Assembly (NCBI RefSeq): GCF_026250525.1
Contig: NZ_CP111043.1
Span: 3,485,001 to 3,549,000, forward strand
From: Chondrinema litorale
Lineage (GTDB): Bacteria > Bacteroidota > Bacteroidia > Cytophagales > Flammeovirgaceae
DNA: 64,000 bases
Direction: 5' to 3'
Part shown: positions 9,596 to 17,937 of the stretch, piece by piece
Position numbering within the stretch: the stretch's first letter is position 1
Layout: each line of letters opens with the position of its first letter
Program-made: the position numbers and the translations under genes
The notes under the pieces: generated by a model
The model's database searches: none
Told to the model about the DNA's origin: nothing
What the model saw: only the letters and a program-made list of their open reading frames with translations

Positions 9596-10519
9596 ATGAA
9601 GCATTTTACTTTTCTTTTAATATCATTATTTCTGGTACTAACAAGTTGTAGTAAAATAGAATTTGAGGAAACTACAGATTATAAAAACACTACAGAAGTT
9701 GATTTTAATGATTATTGGTACGATGGTTTAGCAGAGCTCAATTCTTATGAGTTAGAGCAAATTCGTTACGGACAAGTACATTCTGGCGAGGCAGTTTTAA
9801 TTTTCGTTACCGAAGATTTTTCTAAGAGTAAACAGGTAAAACTAGACAATGCTCAAGCAAGCCCACAAGATTCTGTAAAGGTGCTAAAATTGAATTTTAC
9901 CAAGAAATTCCTAACCGGTATTTATCCTTATTCTTTAATGATGAGTGTGTTCACTCCGGTGAACCAAGAAGAATTTCCTCATTCTATGAAAGTAAGTACT
10001 ACTACACAAGATTGGTGTGGACATACTTTTGCGCAATTAAACTTGCAGAAAAAAGGCTTTGAGTTTACAGGCAATTCCTATTTTGAAACAGAAAGAGATA
10101 GAAAATATCAAATAGACAATGTATTGCTAGAAGATGAAATCTGGAATATGATTAGACTGAACCCAGAAAACTTACCTGTTGGCAAGATAGATATTATTCC
10201 GGGTACATTTTTTTCGAGGTTGCGACATAAAAAAACAGAAGTTGTTAAAGCAACTGCCAGTATTACTAACGAAAGTGATTCTCTAAGTACTTATTATTTG
10301 GACTATCCAGAGTATGAGAGGCAGTTGTTAATTACATTTCAAAATGAATTTCCGCATCAAATTACCAAGTTTGAAGAAACTCATATTAGTGGTTTTGGAA
10401 GTGATGCCAAAAAGCTAACCACCAAAGCTGTAAAGAAAGAAACCATTAAGCTCGATTACTGGAAAAGGCACTTTAACGAAGACCGCAAATACAGACAAGA
10501 ATTAGGTTTGGGGATTTAG
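9596..10519 (+). CDS. Conserved lipoprotein of unknown function
   Basis: This 307-residue protein has a lipoprotein signal peptide ending L-T-S-C, so the mature protein starts at C18 and is anchored in the outer or inner membrane facing the periplasm. Near residues 40-60 it reads Y-W-Y-D-G-L-A-E-L-N-S-Y, then R-Y-G-Q-V-H-S-G-E-A-V-L, a pattern I recall from Bacteroidota proteins sometimes labelled 'septum formation inhibitor Maf'. No true Maf nucleotide-pyrophosphatase signature is visible, so that name should not be trusted. The rest is a beta-rich domain with no motif I recognise. Confidence 0.75.
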   Translation: MKHFTFLLISLFLVLTSCSKIEFEETTDYKNTTEVDFNDYWYDGLAELNSYELEQIRYGQVHSGEAVLIFVTEDFSKSKQVKLDNAQASPQDSVKVLKLNFTKKFLTGIYPYSLMMSVFTPVNQEEFPHSMKVSTTTQDWCGHTFAQLNLQKKGFEFTGNSYFETERDRKYQIDNVLLEDEIWNMIRLNPENLPVGKIDIIPGTFFSRLRHKKTEVVKATASITNESDSLSTYYLDYPEYERQLLITFQNEFPHQITKFEETHISGFGSDAKKLTTKAVKKETIKLDYWKRHFNEDRKYRQELGLGI

Positions 10520-10529
10520 TTTAATCAAA

Positions 10530-10926
10530 ATGGTTTATGAATATCAACTTATATTGAAAGAAGCGAGCTGGGGGATTTTTGTGAAAATAGATGCTGAAAT
10601 TGCTTTTAATGAAAGCATAGAGAACAATAATTAAGATTTCAGATCATATTTATTTAAATTTAGATATAAGCTTCAATCTAACAGAAGATGAATTAAACTA
10701 TTTAATTCGAGGAATAGAAAGTAAACTAAACGATTTAAAATCTTTAATTAAAGGTACTTTTATTACCATAAGAGTAACTGATCTTGTTTTTGCAGAAACT
10801 GACTTTCAACCTGAGGGGCTTTATTTGGCCATAGTTGGATGGCTTTGTAAAAGTTTTCAATTGCAAAATCCTATTTACCATGTTGATTATAACAAAACTT
10901 TGAATAGGTATATCTTTGAGCTTTAA
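10530..10926 (+). pseudogene. Orphan gene broken by a single frameshift
   Basis: An ATG at 10530 opens 34 codons (start MVYEYQLILKEASWGIF) ending at TAA 10632. The +1-shifted frame is open from 10621 to TAA at 10924 and reads ISDHIYLNLDISFNLTEDEL and onward, ending NRYIFEL. Together they make one protein-like sequence of about 130 residues with even amphipathic patterning. The second half has no ATG or GTG near its beginning. One base gained or lost between 10621 and 10632 explains everything. I do not recognise the family. It lies directly after the lipoprotein gene and converges on a membrane-protein gene 8 bases further on. Confidence 0.65.
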
Positions 10927-10934
10927 ACTAGCTA

Positions 10935-11396
10935 TTAGCTTACTCCCAACTCTTTCTCCTCATCTCTATTGAGCTTTAAATCAGCAGATATTTTTCTTAG
11001 ATCAGGTCTGGTAGGAATGTAAACTAATAAGATGGCGAGGAAAAACACCAGAGGGATTTTATTCGCAGTAACAATAAATATAACTACATTTGCCATATTA
11101 GCACCTTCCAATAAAGCCCACGTAACTAAACAGGCAGTCGTATATGCTTTTAGTTTTTCATCCAGCGAACTTTTAGTAAGAGCTGTTTCTAAAAGTTTGG
11201 GCTTCAAAATATAAGAGGCACCAATAGCCGACATGCTTAGAAATACAGAGACGTATACCAGTATATTATTTTCGTCTGAATGAATGTCGCTTTGCATCCC
11301 AAAAATAAGATAAGCTACGGCAGCAAAGAGAGTTTGCCCCATAAGGAGTGCAAAAAATAAAATCTTGATTTTAAAATAAAATTGTTTGGGCTGCAT
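10935..11396 (-). CDS. Small four-helix membrane protein, unknown function
   Basis: This 153-residue protein has four hydrophobic segments at about 11-32, 46-63, 88-108 and 113-128 and a charged C-terminal tail (LKLNRDEEKELGVS), so it should be an integral inner-membrane protein. Similar 150-residue proteins are common in Bacteroidota, but I know of no assigned role. It has no visible partner: the gene to its left is the frameshifted orphan and the divergent gene to its right is typA. Confidence 0.75.
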   Translation of the reverse strand: MQPKQFYFKIKILFFALLMGQTLFAAVAYLIFGMQSDIHSDENNILVYVSVFLSMSAIGASYILKPKLLETALTKSSLDEKLKAYTTACLVTWALLEGANMANVVIFIVTANKIPLVFFLAILLVYIPTRPDLRKISADLKLNRDEEKELGVS

Positions 11397-11568
11397 CGTA
11401 TTACAATCAAAAATTTTCCTTTTAAGATAAAGGATTTTTTAGCTAATAAGAAAATGAATTATATCATATTTTTAACATTCAATTCATATTTGAATACAAA
11501 TTTTTTCTCTAGAGCAGATTTATTAATATTAATTTCTCAGAAGTGATAAATATATATTTTTATTTTGC

Positions 11569-11576
11569 TACTTTTG
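11569..11576 (+). promoter_or_regulatory. Candidate -7 box of the typA promoter
   Basis: TACTTTTG matches the TAnnTTTG -7 consensus of Bacteroidota primary sigma factor and lies 22 bases before the typA ATG. I see no clear TTTG -33 element at the usual spacing. Confidence 0.5.
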
Positions 11577-11598
11577 CGCCCTTAAATTTCAGCCTATT

Positions 11599-13413
11599 AT
11601 GGAGAAACAAGATATCAGGAATATTGCGATTATCGCACACGTTGACCACGGTAAAACTACGTTGGTTGACAAAATTTTGCACGAAAGTCGCCTTTTCAGG
11701 GACAACCAGGAAACGGGTGAGCTAATTCTGGACAACAATGATCTGGAAAGGGAAAGAGGTATTACCATTCTTTCTAAAAATGTTTCTGTAAACTATAAAG
11801 GAACAAAAATTAATATTATTGATACTCCTGGTCACGCCGATTTCGGTGGTGAAGTTGAGCGCGTGCTTAAAATGGCAGATGGAGTATTATTACTTGTTGA
11901 TGCTTTTGAAGGTCCTATGCCTCAAACTCGTTACGTGCTTCAAAAAGCAATTGAGTTAGGTTTAAAGCCAATTGTAGTTATTAACAAAGTAGACAAACAA
12001 AACTGTCGTCCTGATGAGGTGCACGAATCAGTGTTTGATTTGATGTTTAACTTGAATGCTACAGAAGATCAGTTAGACTTTCCAACTGCTTATGGTTCTG
12101 CAAAACAAGGTTGGATGTCAACCGACTGGAAACAACCAACAGAAGACATTACTGCTCTTCTTGATTTGGTAATTGAGCATATTCCATCTCCAGAGTACAA
12201 AGAAGGAACAGTACAATTGCAAATTACCAGTATCGATTATTCTTCATATGTAGGTAGAATTGCAGTAGGTAGAGTAGCAAGAGGTAAACTGGAAGCAGGT
12301 AAGCCAGTTTCTTTAGTAAAGATGGATGGCGAAACAATCAAATCAAGAATAAAAGAATTATTCGTATTTGAAGGTTTAACCCGTAATAAAGCAGAAGAAG
12401 TTTATTGTGGTGATTTGTGTGCTATTACAGGTATAGAAGGTTTTGATATTGGTGATACTGTTGCTGATTTCGAAAATCCTGAGGCTTTACCTCCAATCGA
12501 TATCGATGAGCCAACAATGAGTATGTTCTTTACAGTGAACAACTCTCCGTTCTTTGGTAAAGAGGGTAAATTTGTTACTTCAAGACACTTAAGAGATAGA
12601 CTTTTCAAAGAAACTGAAAAGAACCTTGCACTTAAAATTGAAGAAACTCCATCACCAGATTCATACATTGTATATGGTAGAGGTGTACTTCACTTGTCTG
12701 TTTTGATCGAAACAATGAGAAGAGAAGGATACGAGTTACAAATTGGACAGCCAAGAGTAATTATAAAAGAGATTGATGGTAAAAAACACGAACCAGTTGA
12801 GTTGTTAACCATTGATACTCCTGAAACTTCTTCAGGTAAAGTAATTGAGTTAGTTAGCCAAAGAAAAGGTGAATTAAAAGTAATGGAGCCTAGAGGTGAC
12901 GTAATTCATTTGGAATTCGAAGTTCCTTCTAGAGGTCTAATTGGTTTAAGAAACTATATATTGAATGCTACTGCTGGTGAAGCTATTATGGCACACCGTT
13001 TTACAAGTTTCGAGCTTTGGAAAGGAGATATTCCATCAAGAAACAACGGAGCATTAATTTCTTCTGAAACAGGAACAACTTTCCCTTATTCTTTAGATAA
13101 ACTACAAGACAGAGGCAAGTTCTTTGTTGATCCAGGTGAAGAAATTTACGAAGGTCAAGTAATTGGTGAGCATATCAGACAAAACGATTTGGCTGTAAAT
13201 GCTACTAAAATGAAAAAGCTTTCTAACGTAAGGGCTTCTGGTTCTGACGATAAAGCTAAAATTGCTCCTGCAATTAAGTTTTCATTAGAAGAAGCTTTGG
13301 AATATATCCAAAAAGACGAATATGTTGAAGTTACCCCAAAAAGTCTCAGATTGAGGAAAATTCACCTCAATGAGAATGAAAGAAAGCGTGCAGCTTCAAG
13401 TGCAGGTAACTAA
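11599..13413 (+). CDS. typA: Ribosome-associated translational GTPase TypA/BipA
   Basis: This 604-residue GTPase is the usual TypA length. It begins MEKQDIRNIA and has the G1 loop AHVDHGKTT at 13-21, the switch II D-T-P-G-H, and N-K-V-D as G4. The EF-G-like domains II, III and V follow, then the TypA-specific C-terminal domain (LRNYILNATAGEAIMAHRF, and ending RKIHLNENERKRA). TypA binds the 70S ribosome and aids 50S assembly and growth under stress or cold. It appears monocistronic, with its own -7 box and a structured terminator-like element downstream. Confidence 0.97.
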   Translation: MEKQDIRNIAIIAHVDHGKTTLVDKILHESRLFRDNQETGELILDNNDLERERGITILSKNVSVNYKGTKINIIDTPGHADFGGEVERVLKMADGVLLLVDAFEGPMPQTRYVLQKAIELGLKPIVVINKVDKQNCRPDEVHESVFDLMFNLNATEDQLDFPTAYGSAKQGWMSTDWKQPTEDITALLDLVIEHIPSPEYKEGTVQLQITSIDYSSYVGRIAVGRVARGKLEAGKPVSLVKMDGETIKSRIKELFVFEGLTRNKAEEVYCGDLCAITGIEGFDIGDTVADFENPEALPPIDIDEPTMSMFFTVNNSPFFGKEGKFVTSRHLRDRLFKETEKNLALKIEETPSPDSYIVYGRGVLHLSVLIETMRREGYELQIGQPRVIIKEIDGKKHEPVELLTIDTPETSSGKVIELVSQRKGELKVMEPRGDVIHLEFEVPSRGLIGLRNYILNATAGEAIMAHRFTSFELWKGDIPSRNNGALISSETGTTFPYSLDKLQDRGKFFVDPGEEIYEGQVIGEHIRQNDLAVNATKMKKLSNVRASGSDDKAKIAPAIKFSLEEALEYIQKDEYVEVTPKSLRLRKIHLNENERKRAASSAGN

Positions 13414-13436
13414 TTAAATAGTTCGGGATAATATAT

Positions 13437-13535
13437 AATACGAAGATTAGTATATTTTTTTCGGTTGCAGAAATAAACTGGCTCTTGGTTTGTTTACTTC
13501 AGGTAACCGAATGGTATTAATCTTCGTATTTTTTT
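13437..13535 (+). terminator. Long hairpin element ending in a T-run, downstream of typA
   Basis: Outer arms AATACGAAGATTA (13437-13449) and its exact complement (13518-13530) enclose a second pair, TTCGGTT (13460-13466) and AACCGAA (13505-13511), around a 38-base apical loop. A run of seven T follows the outer arm. It would act as a terminator for typA, although the stem is far longer than ordinary ones here, so a small RNA or leader of the next gene is possible. Confidence 0.6.
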
Positions 13536-13554
13536 AACTGATTATATATTTTTT

Positions 13555-14238
13555 ATGAAATTTTATCCCAGTATGAAATATTTCCTTTTAGTTTTTTCAT
13601 TTATAAGCATTGTTCAAGTTTCACAAGCCCAATTACTAAAGTTTGGTCTTAGAGGTGGAGCTAGTTCTACTAATCTTTCTGCAGACGATCTTCTTATTAC
13701 TAGTAGTTCAGATTTCGATGAGCTTAAAGTAAAAGTAGGTGATTCAAAAGTAGGAGTACACGCAGGTATTTTTGCCAGAATTAATGTACCTGTATTACCA
13801 ATTTACATCCAACCAGAATTATTATTCTCTTCTGTAGGTGGTGAATACGAAGTTTCTTCAGTAGTAGATGGTACCGCAGAAACCAGTATAAAAGATGTGA
13901 AATTTTCAAGGTTAGATATTCCCGCACTTGTAGGTGCTAAACTGGGTCCACTAAGAGTAAATGCTGGTCCTGTGTTTACTTTTATTCTGAATGAAAACAA
14001 TGGTTTTTCTGATGCTATTAAAGAAGCTGCTGGTTTACCTGATTCAGATCAAGATACAAAAGGTGCTACTGTAGGTTATCAGGCAGGTATAGGCCTCGAT
14101 TTATGGAAATTAGCATTCGACCTTAAATACGAAGGTGACCTAAGTAAATTAGGAGACGGTGTTACAATTGGAGGAAGCCAATACAACTTCGATACTAGAA
14201 GTAGCCAAGTATTATTAAGTGTAGGTTATTTCTTCTAA
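13555..14238 (+). CDS. PorT-like outer-membrane beta-barrel protein
   Basis: This 227-residue protein has a signal peptide ending about Q-V-S-Q-A-Q (residue 26) and alternating beta strands. It starts F-G-L-R-G-G-A-S-S-T-N-L-S and finishes with a strand ending G-Y-F-F, as is normal for outer-membrane barrels. The pattern fits the OMP_b-brl_2 (PorT) family; the function of such small barrels is usually unknown. A second ATG at 13573 (MKYFLLVF) is an equally good start for the signal peptide. It is flanked by the long hairpin upstream and its own terminator. Confidence 0.85.
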   Translation: MKFYPSMKYFLLVFSFISIVQVSQAQLLKFGLRGGASSTNLSADDLLITSSSDFDELKVKVGDSKVGVHAGIFARINVPVLPIYIQPELLFSSVGGEYEVSSVVDGTAETSIKDVKFSRLDIPALVGAKLGPLRVNAGPVFTFILNENNGFSDAIKEAAGLPDSDQDTKGATVGYQAGIGLDLWKLAFDLKYEGDLSKLGDGVTIGGSQYNFDTRSSQVLLSVGYFF

Positions 14239-14259
14239 AAGATATTTTATAAAAAGAAG

Positions 14260-14293
14260 GCCATTCTTAATTGTTTGAGAATGGCTTTTTTTT
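14260..14293 (+). terminator. Rho-independent terminator
   Basis: GCCATTCT (14260-14267) pairs with AGAATGGC (14278-14285) and is followed by an eight-T run. It ends the beta-barrel gene and abuts the end of the convergent hydrolase gene. Confidence 0.85.
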
Positions 14294-14295
14294 AT

Positions 14296-15261
14296 TTAGC
14301 CTTCTGCAAACTCAAGTGCTCTAAGTTCTGCGTAAGTTTCTTTTTTGCCTGCCATCATAAAGCCAACATGCCCGCCATTTATCGGAATTTCAAGATGTAC
14401 AAATTCATTCTCTTTAGCTAAATCGTAAGGATAACAGCGGTTTACCAAAAATGGATCGTTAAGCGCATTTAAGATTAATGCAGGTCTTGTAATGCTATCA
14501 ATATAATGTAAAGAGCTTGCTTTATCATAAAAGTCATTAGCGTCTTTAAAGCCATGTAGAGGGGCAGAATAATGGTCGTCAAATTTTCTTAAAGATCTTA
14601 TTTTGTATTGATCTAAAGCTGCGGCAGAAATCTTATCGGGCATTAAGACTGCTTTCTGTCTTACTTTGGCGCTTAATTTCTTAAAAAACCTTTTATTGTA
14701 ATACATTTTAGTGGGTTTCTCTAACTCAATACTGCAATCTAGTAGGCTACAAGGTACAGACACAGCAATACCTTTTTTTACCTCTTTAGGCAGCTTATCG
14801 CCATGTTCACCCATGTATTTTAAGGTAAGGCTTCCACCCATGCTAAAACCAACTAAAACAAGCGAAGTGTAATTGCCTGTATTAAGTATGTGGTTTATAA
14901 CCAAAGCAAGGTCGGGAGTATCGGCATGGTGGTAAAAACGAGGAAGTTTGTTAAGCTCGCCACTACAGCTTCTGCAATTCCAAGCGCAGGCATCCCAATT
15001 GGCATCGTTAAATAACTTTACAATGCCTTTAACATAGTGCCTGCTACTGCTGCCCTCTAATCCATGAGAAACTAAAACAATTTTATCTGAGCCTTTTTTA
15101 GACCAGTCTAGATCAAGAAAATCTCCATCATTTGTATCTATTCTTTCTCTTTGGTAAGTTACGCCCTCAATTTCTCTAAAAATACTGGGAATTACTGTTT
15201 GTAGATTTCCGTTAAATTGATGAAGAGGAGCTTTGAAATTTTTTGAATTGATTATTGGCAC
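14296..15261 (-). CDS. YheT-type alpha/beta hydrolase
   Basis: This 321-residue alpha/beta hydrolase has the oxyanion region H-G-L-E-G at 66-70, the family block N-C-R-S-C-S-G-E-L-N-K-L-P-R-F-Y-H, and the nucleophile elbow G-F-S-M-G-G with S140. The acid is D269 (N-A-L-N-D-P) and the His is H298 (N-G-G-H-V-G-F). This order and the block match the YheT/EMB8 esterase family, whose natural substrate is unclear. It is cytoplasmic with no signal peptide. It has no operon partner and converges on the beta-barrel gene. Confidence 0.9.
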   Translation of the reverse strand: MPIINSKNFKAPLHQFNGNLQTVIPSIFREIEGVTYQRERIDTNDGDFLDLDWSKKGSDKIVLVSHGLEGSSSRHYVKGIVKLFNDANWDACAWNCRSCSGELNKLPRFYHHADTPDLALVINHILNTGNYTSLVLVGFSMGGSLTLKYMGEHGDKLPKEVKKGIAVSVPCSLLDCSIELEKPTKMYYNKRFFKKLSAKVRQKAVLMPDKISAAALDQYKIRSLRKFDDHYSAPLHGFKDANDFYDKASSLHYIDSITRPALILNALNDPFLVNRCYPYDLAKENEFVHLEIPINGGHVGFMMAGKKETYAELRALEFAEG

Positions 15262-15564
15262 TGGAATAAATGCTTTTTATTAATAATAAGTCAATAATTA
15301 AAGTTTTTTTGACTAAGTACACATCGATTTGGCTAAATAACTAAAACTTGTGCTATTTTTTTTAGTGATTGGCATAATTGTAAGTTTATAATAACTTTAT
15401 ATAAAAAATGCAGTTATGTAAACATCAATGCATATTTAAATCAAATCGTTTTGAATTTTTTTATTTGCAAATTGTAATTTTTTCTTGAATTCATTCAAAC
15501 TTGCCCTTTAGATTTTCAATGATAAAATATACTTTTGCGAAAAATTAAAACAATAAAATTTATT
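15262..15564 (+). other. AT-rich divergent intergenic region
   Basis: This 303-base stretch between the YheT-type hydrolase (leftward) and the DUF151 gene (rightward) contains no convincing gene. The rightward promoter is visible near its end; nothing comparable is seen for the leftward gene. Confidence 0.5.
15530..15537 (+). promoter_or_regulatory. Candidate -7 box for the DUF151 gene
   Basis: TACTTTTG fits TAnnTTTG. It overlaps a TTG that could be taken as the start of the following gene, which argues that translation begins downstream, at GTG 15565. Confidence 0.5.
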
Positions 15565-16191
15565 GTGGATAAAATTAAACTAGATATTTTAGGGCTTTCA
15601 GCTAGCCATTCTCAATCGGGTTCTTTTGCACTTGTGTTAGGAGAAGAGTTTGGTAATAGAAGATTGCCTATAATAATCGGAATGTTTGAAGCTCAGGCAA
15701 TTGCTATTGAGATGGAAAAGATTGTTTCAAACAGGCCAATGACTCACGACTTGTTTAAATCTTTTGCCGATAGTTTTCATATTGATTTGCATGAAATAAT
15801 CATTTCTGATTTAAGAGAAGGCGTATTTTATGCAAAAATTGTATGCAGTTTTAGAGATGGTTCTAACTTTATAGAAATGGATGCACGTCCTTCGGATGCT
15901 GTTGCTATAGCTTTAAGGTTTGATGTACCTATCTATGCATTTGAATCTGTGCTTTCTGAGGCTGGAATAGTTTTAAATGAAGAAGAGGAAGGTACAAAGA
16001 GTGCAGCAAAAGAAAGAAAATCTGCCAAAAAGAAGCCTAAGGAAAAAGAGAAATCAGCAACCGATACGACTCATGAGTTGTCTGCGCTTACAATCGAAAA
16101 ATTGCAATCGATGATGGAAGCAGCAATTGCTAAAGAAGACTATGAGAATGCTGCTAGAATTAGAGATGAGTTAAACAGAAGAAATAGTTGA
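15565..16191 (+). CDS. DUF151 bifunctional-nuclease-like protein with UVR motif
   Basis: Residues 1-137 form a DUF151 domain (LDILGLSASHSQSG near the start, then G-E-E-F-G-N-R-R-L-P-I-I-I-G, and D-A-R-P-S-D-A-V-A-I-A). A Lys/Glu-rich linker (143-165) leads to a C-terminal UvrB/UvrC-type UVR motif (about 175-207, EDYENAARIRDELNRR). DUF151 proteins have reported DNase and RNase activity, and the UVR helix pair mediates protein contacts in repair proteins. GTG 15565 is preferred over TTG 15535 because the family starts at this point and a -7 box covers the TTG. It converges on dnaB. Confidence 0.88.
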   Translation: MDKIKLDILGLSASHSQSGSFALVLGEEFGNRRLPIIIGMFEAQAIAIEMEKIVSNRPMTHDLFKSFADSFHIDLHEIIISDLREGVFYAKIVCSFRDGSNFIEMDARPSDAVAIALRFDVPIYAFESVLSEAGIVLNEEEEGTKSAAKERKSAKKKPKEKEKSATDTTHELSALTIEKLQSMMEAAIAKEDYENAARIRDELNRRNS

Positions 16192-16204
16192 AAGCATTAT
16201 AAAT

Positions 16205-16243
16205 AAAAAAAGCTGTTTGAATCGATTCAAACAGCTTTTTTTA
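16205..16243. terminator. Bidirectional terminator between DUF151 gene and dnaB
   Basis: An almost perfect palindrome built on AAAAAGCTGTTTGAAT and its complement, with A-runs and T-runs on both sides, sits between two convergent genes and can stop transcription from both. Confidence 0.9.
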
Positions 16244-16257
16244 TTATTTATATACTT

Positions 16258-17814
16258 TTAGAAAGGAGGATCATCTCTTCGAGCTCCTTTATCTTGATTA
16301 TTGATCTTGCTTCCTACAATAATGCTTGATCTATTTCCCGGGTCTTCCATAAAATCATTCTCTCCAAAACCTGGAATAAAATCATTTCCGCCAAAATCGT
16401 CGCTTTCCCAATCGGTAAATTTGGTGTATTTACCAATAAACTTCAATCTCACTCTTTCTGTAGCACCGTGTCTGTTTTTCTCAATCATAACTTCACCAGT
16501 GCCAGTTACAGGAACTCCCTCTTCATCTTCTGTAATACCATAGTACTCAGGTCTGTAAAGGAAGATTACCATATCTGCATCTTGCTCTATTGAACCAGAT
16601 TCCCTTAAATCTGAAAGCTGAGGTCTCTTATCGCCACCTCTGGTTTCTACAGCACGGCTAAGCTGAGAAAGTGCAATTACAGGAATGTTTAATTCTTTTG
16701 CCAACTGTTTTAGCGATCGGGAGATCATCGCGATTTCCTGCTCACGGTTACCATTCTTGCCAGATTCACCTGCCATTAACTGTAAGTAGTCAATTATTAC
16801 CATTTGGATGTCGTGCTGAGCCTTTAACCTTCGGCATTTTGCACGTAATTCCAAGATAGAAAGAGCAGGTGTATCATCTATAAAAATAGGAGCTTCAGAA
16901 AGTTTAGCTGTTTTATCAACTAGTTTCTTCCACTCATGCTCAGAAAGTTTACCTGTTTTAAGCTTGCTACTGTCTAGTTCTGCTTCGGCAGAGATTAATC
17001 TTTTTACCAACTGTACAGACGACATCTCCAAAGAAAATATAGCAGAAGGCTTACCAAAGTCTACTGCGGCATTTCTTAAACTCGAAAGTACAAAAGCTGT
17101 TTTACCCATACCAGGTCTACCAGCTAATATGATAAGGTCAGATTTTTGCCAACCAGAAGTAATTCTATCTAGAGAAGAGAACCCACTCGGCACACCAGTT
17201 AATCCATCTACCTGATCTCTCATACTTTCCAATTCTGCAATGGCATCGCTCATAATAGAACTCATACCAGAAAAGTTTTTTCTGATATTCATTTCAGATA
17301 CTTCGAAAAGTGCCTGTTCCATTTTATCAAGCAATTCAAAAACATCAGAGGTTTCTTCGTAAGAGTCTCTTTGGATTTGGTTTGAGATATTAATCAGTTC
17401 CCTTTTAATAGAATACTGCAAAAGCAAACGAGCATGGTATTCTATGTTTGCGGCAGAGTTAACTCTTTGTGTAAGCTGGGTAATGTAGATAGCACCTTTA
17501 GCAATGTCGAGCTCACCAGAAGAACGAAGTTGAGCTGTAACAGTTAAAAGGTCTATCGGTTCAGATTTGGCAAATAATGCCAAAATTGCTTTATAAATTC
17601 TTTGATGTGCTTCTAAATCAAACGATTCTGGCTTTAAAATTTCGATTACATCATTTAAAGCATCCTTCTCCAACATCAGAGCTCCCAACACAGCTTGCTC
17701 CAATTCTATGTCGTAAGGTCTTTTTTTTCCCAACGGAGTAGAATCAGAAACATTCGGCTTAGTGGCGTTATAGCGGGATGTTCTGCGATTTATATTCATC
17801 TTATCTTCGTTCAT
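16258..17814 (-). CDS. dnaB: Replicative DNA helicase DnaB
   Basis: This 518-residue helicase has an N-terminal DnaB domain (about 34-140, D-I-E-L-E-Q-A-V-L-G-A-L-M), a linker, and a RecA-type motor with Walker A GRPGMGKT at 232-239 and Walker B VIIDYLQLM at 339-347. The acidic, Gly-rich tail is variable. It unwinds the fork as a hexamer on the lagging strand and recruits primase. There is no intein. A TATTTTTG box lies only 4 bases before the first ATG, so the second in-frame ATG at 17799 (MNINRR) may be the real start. Confidence 0.97.
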   Translation of the reverse strand: MNEDKMNINRRTSRYNATKPNVSDSTPLGKKRPYDIELEQAVLGALMLEKDALNDVIEILKPESFDLEAHQRIYKAILALFAKSEPIDLLTVTAQLRSSGELDIAKGAIYITQLTQRVNSAANIEYHARLLLQYSIKRELINISNQIQRDSYEETSDVFELLDKMEQALFEVSEMNIRKNFSGMSSIMSDAIAELESMRDQVDGLTGVPSGFSSLDRITSGWQKSDLIILAGRPGMGKTAFVLSSLRNAAVDFGKPSAIFSLEMSSVQLVKRLISAEAELDSSKLKTGKLSEHEWKKLVDKTAKLSEAPIFIDDTPALSILELRAKCRRLKAQHDIQMVIIDYLQLMAGESGKNGNREQEIAMISRSLKQLAKELNIPVIALSQLSRAVETRGGDKRPQLSDLRESGSIEQDADMVIFLYRPEYYGITEDEEGVPVTGTGEVMIEKNRHGATERVRLKFIGKYTKFTDWESDDFGGNDFIPGFGENDFMEDPGNRSSIIVGSKINNQDKGARRDDPPF

Positions 17815-17818
17815 TTAT

Positions 17819-17826
17819 CAAAAATA
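17819..17826 (-). promoter_or_regulatory. Candidate -7 box of dnaB
   Basis: On the minus strand this reads TATTTTTG (TAnnTTTG). It is 4 bases from the annotated ATG, so transcripts would be almost leaderless or translation would begin at 17799. Confidence 0.35.
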
Positions 17827-17881
17827 TGAATTTTGATTGTCAATGAGTATGATGTATTAAGAGAATTTTGAAAATTTACCT

Positions 17882-17889
17882 TAATTTTG
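17882..17889 (+). promoter_or_regulatory. Candidate -7 box of mpl-murB
   Basis: TAATTTTG fits TAnnTTTG and lies 48 bases before the mpl ATG, in the gap between divergent dnaB and mpl. Confidence 0.4.
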
Positions 17890-17937
17890 TCTCAGTAGAA
17901 AATTACTAAAGTATTAGCTGAAGTAGAAGGCCGGATA

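Noticed and set aside
10618..10640. Programmed +1 frameshift in the orphan gene
   Set aside because: The codons at the junction (AAC AAT AAT TAA) give no good re-pairing for a +1 slip and no stimulatory site is visible, so an indel is the simpler explanation.
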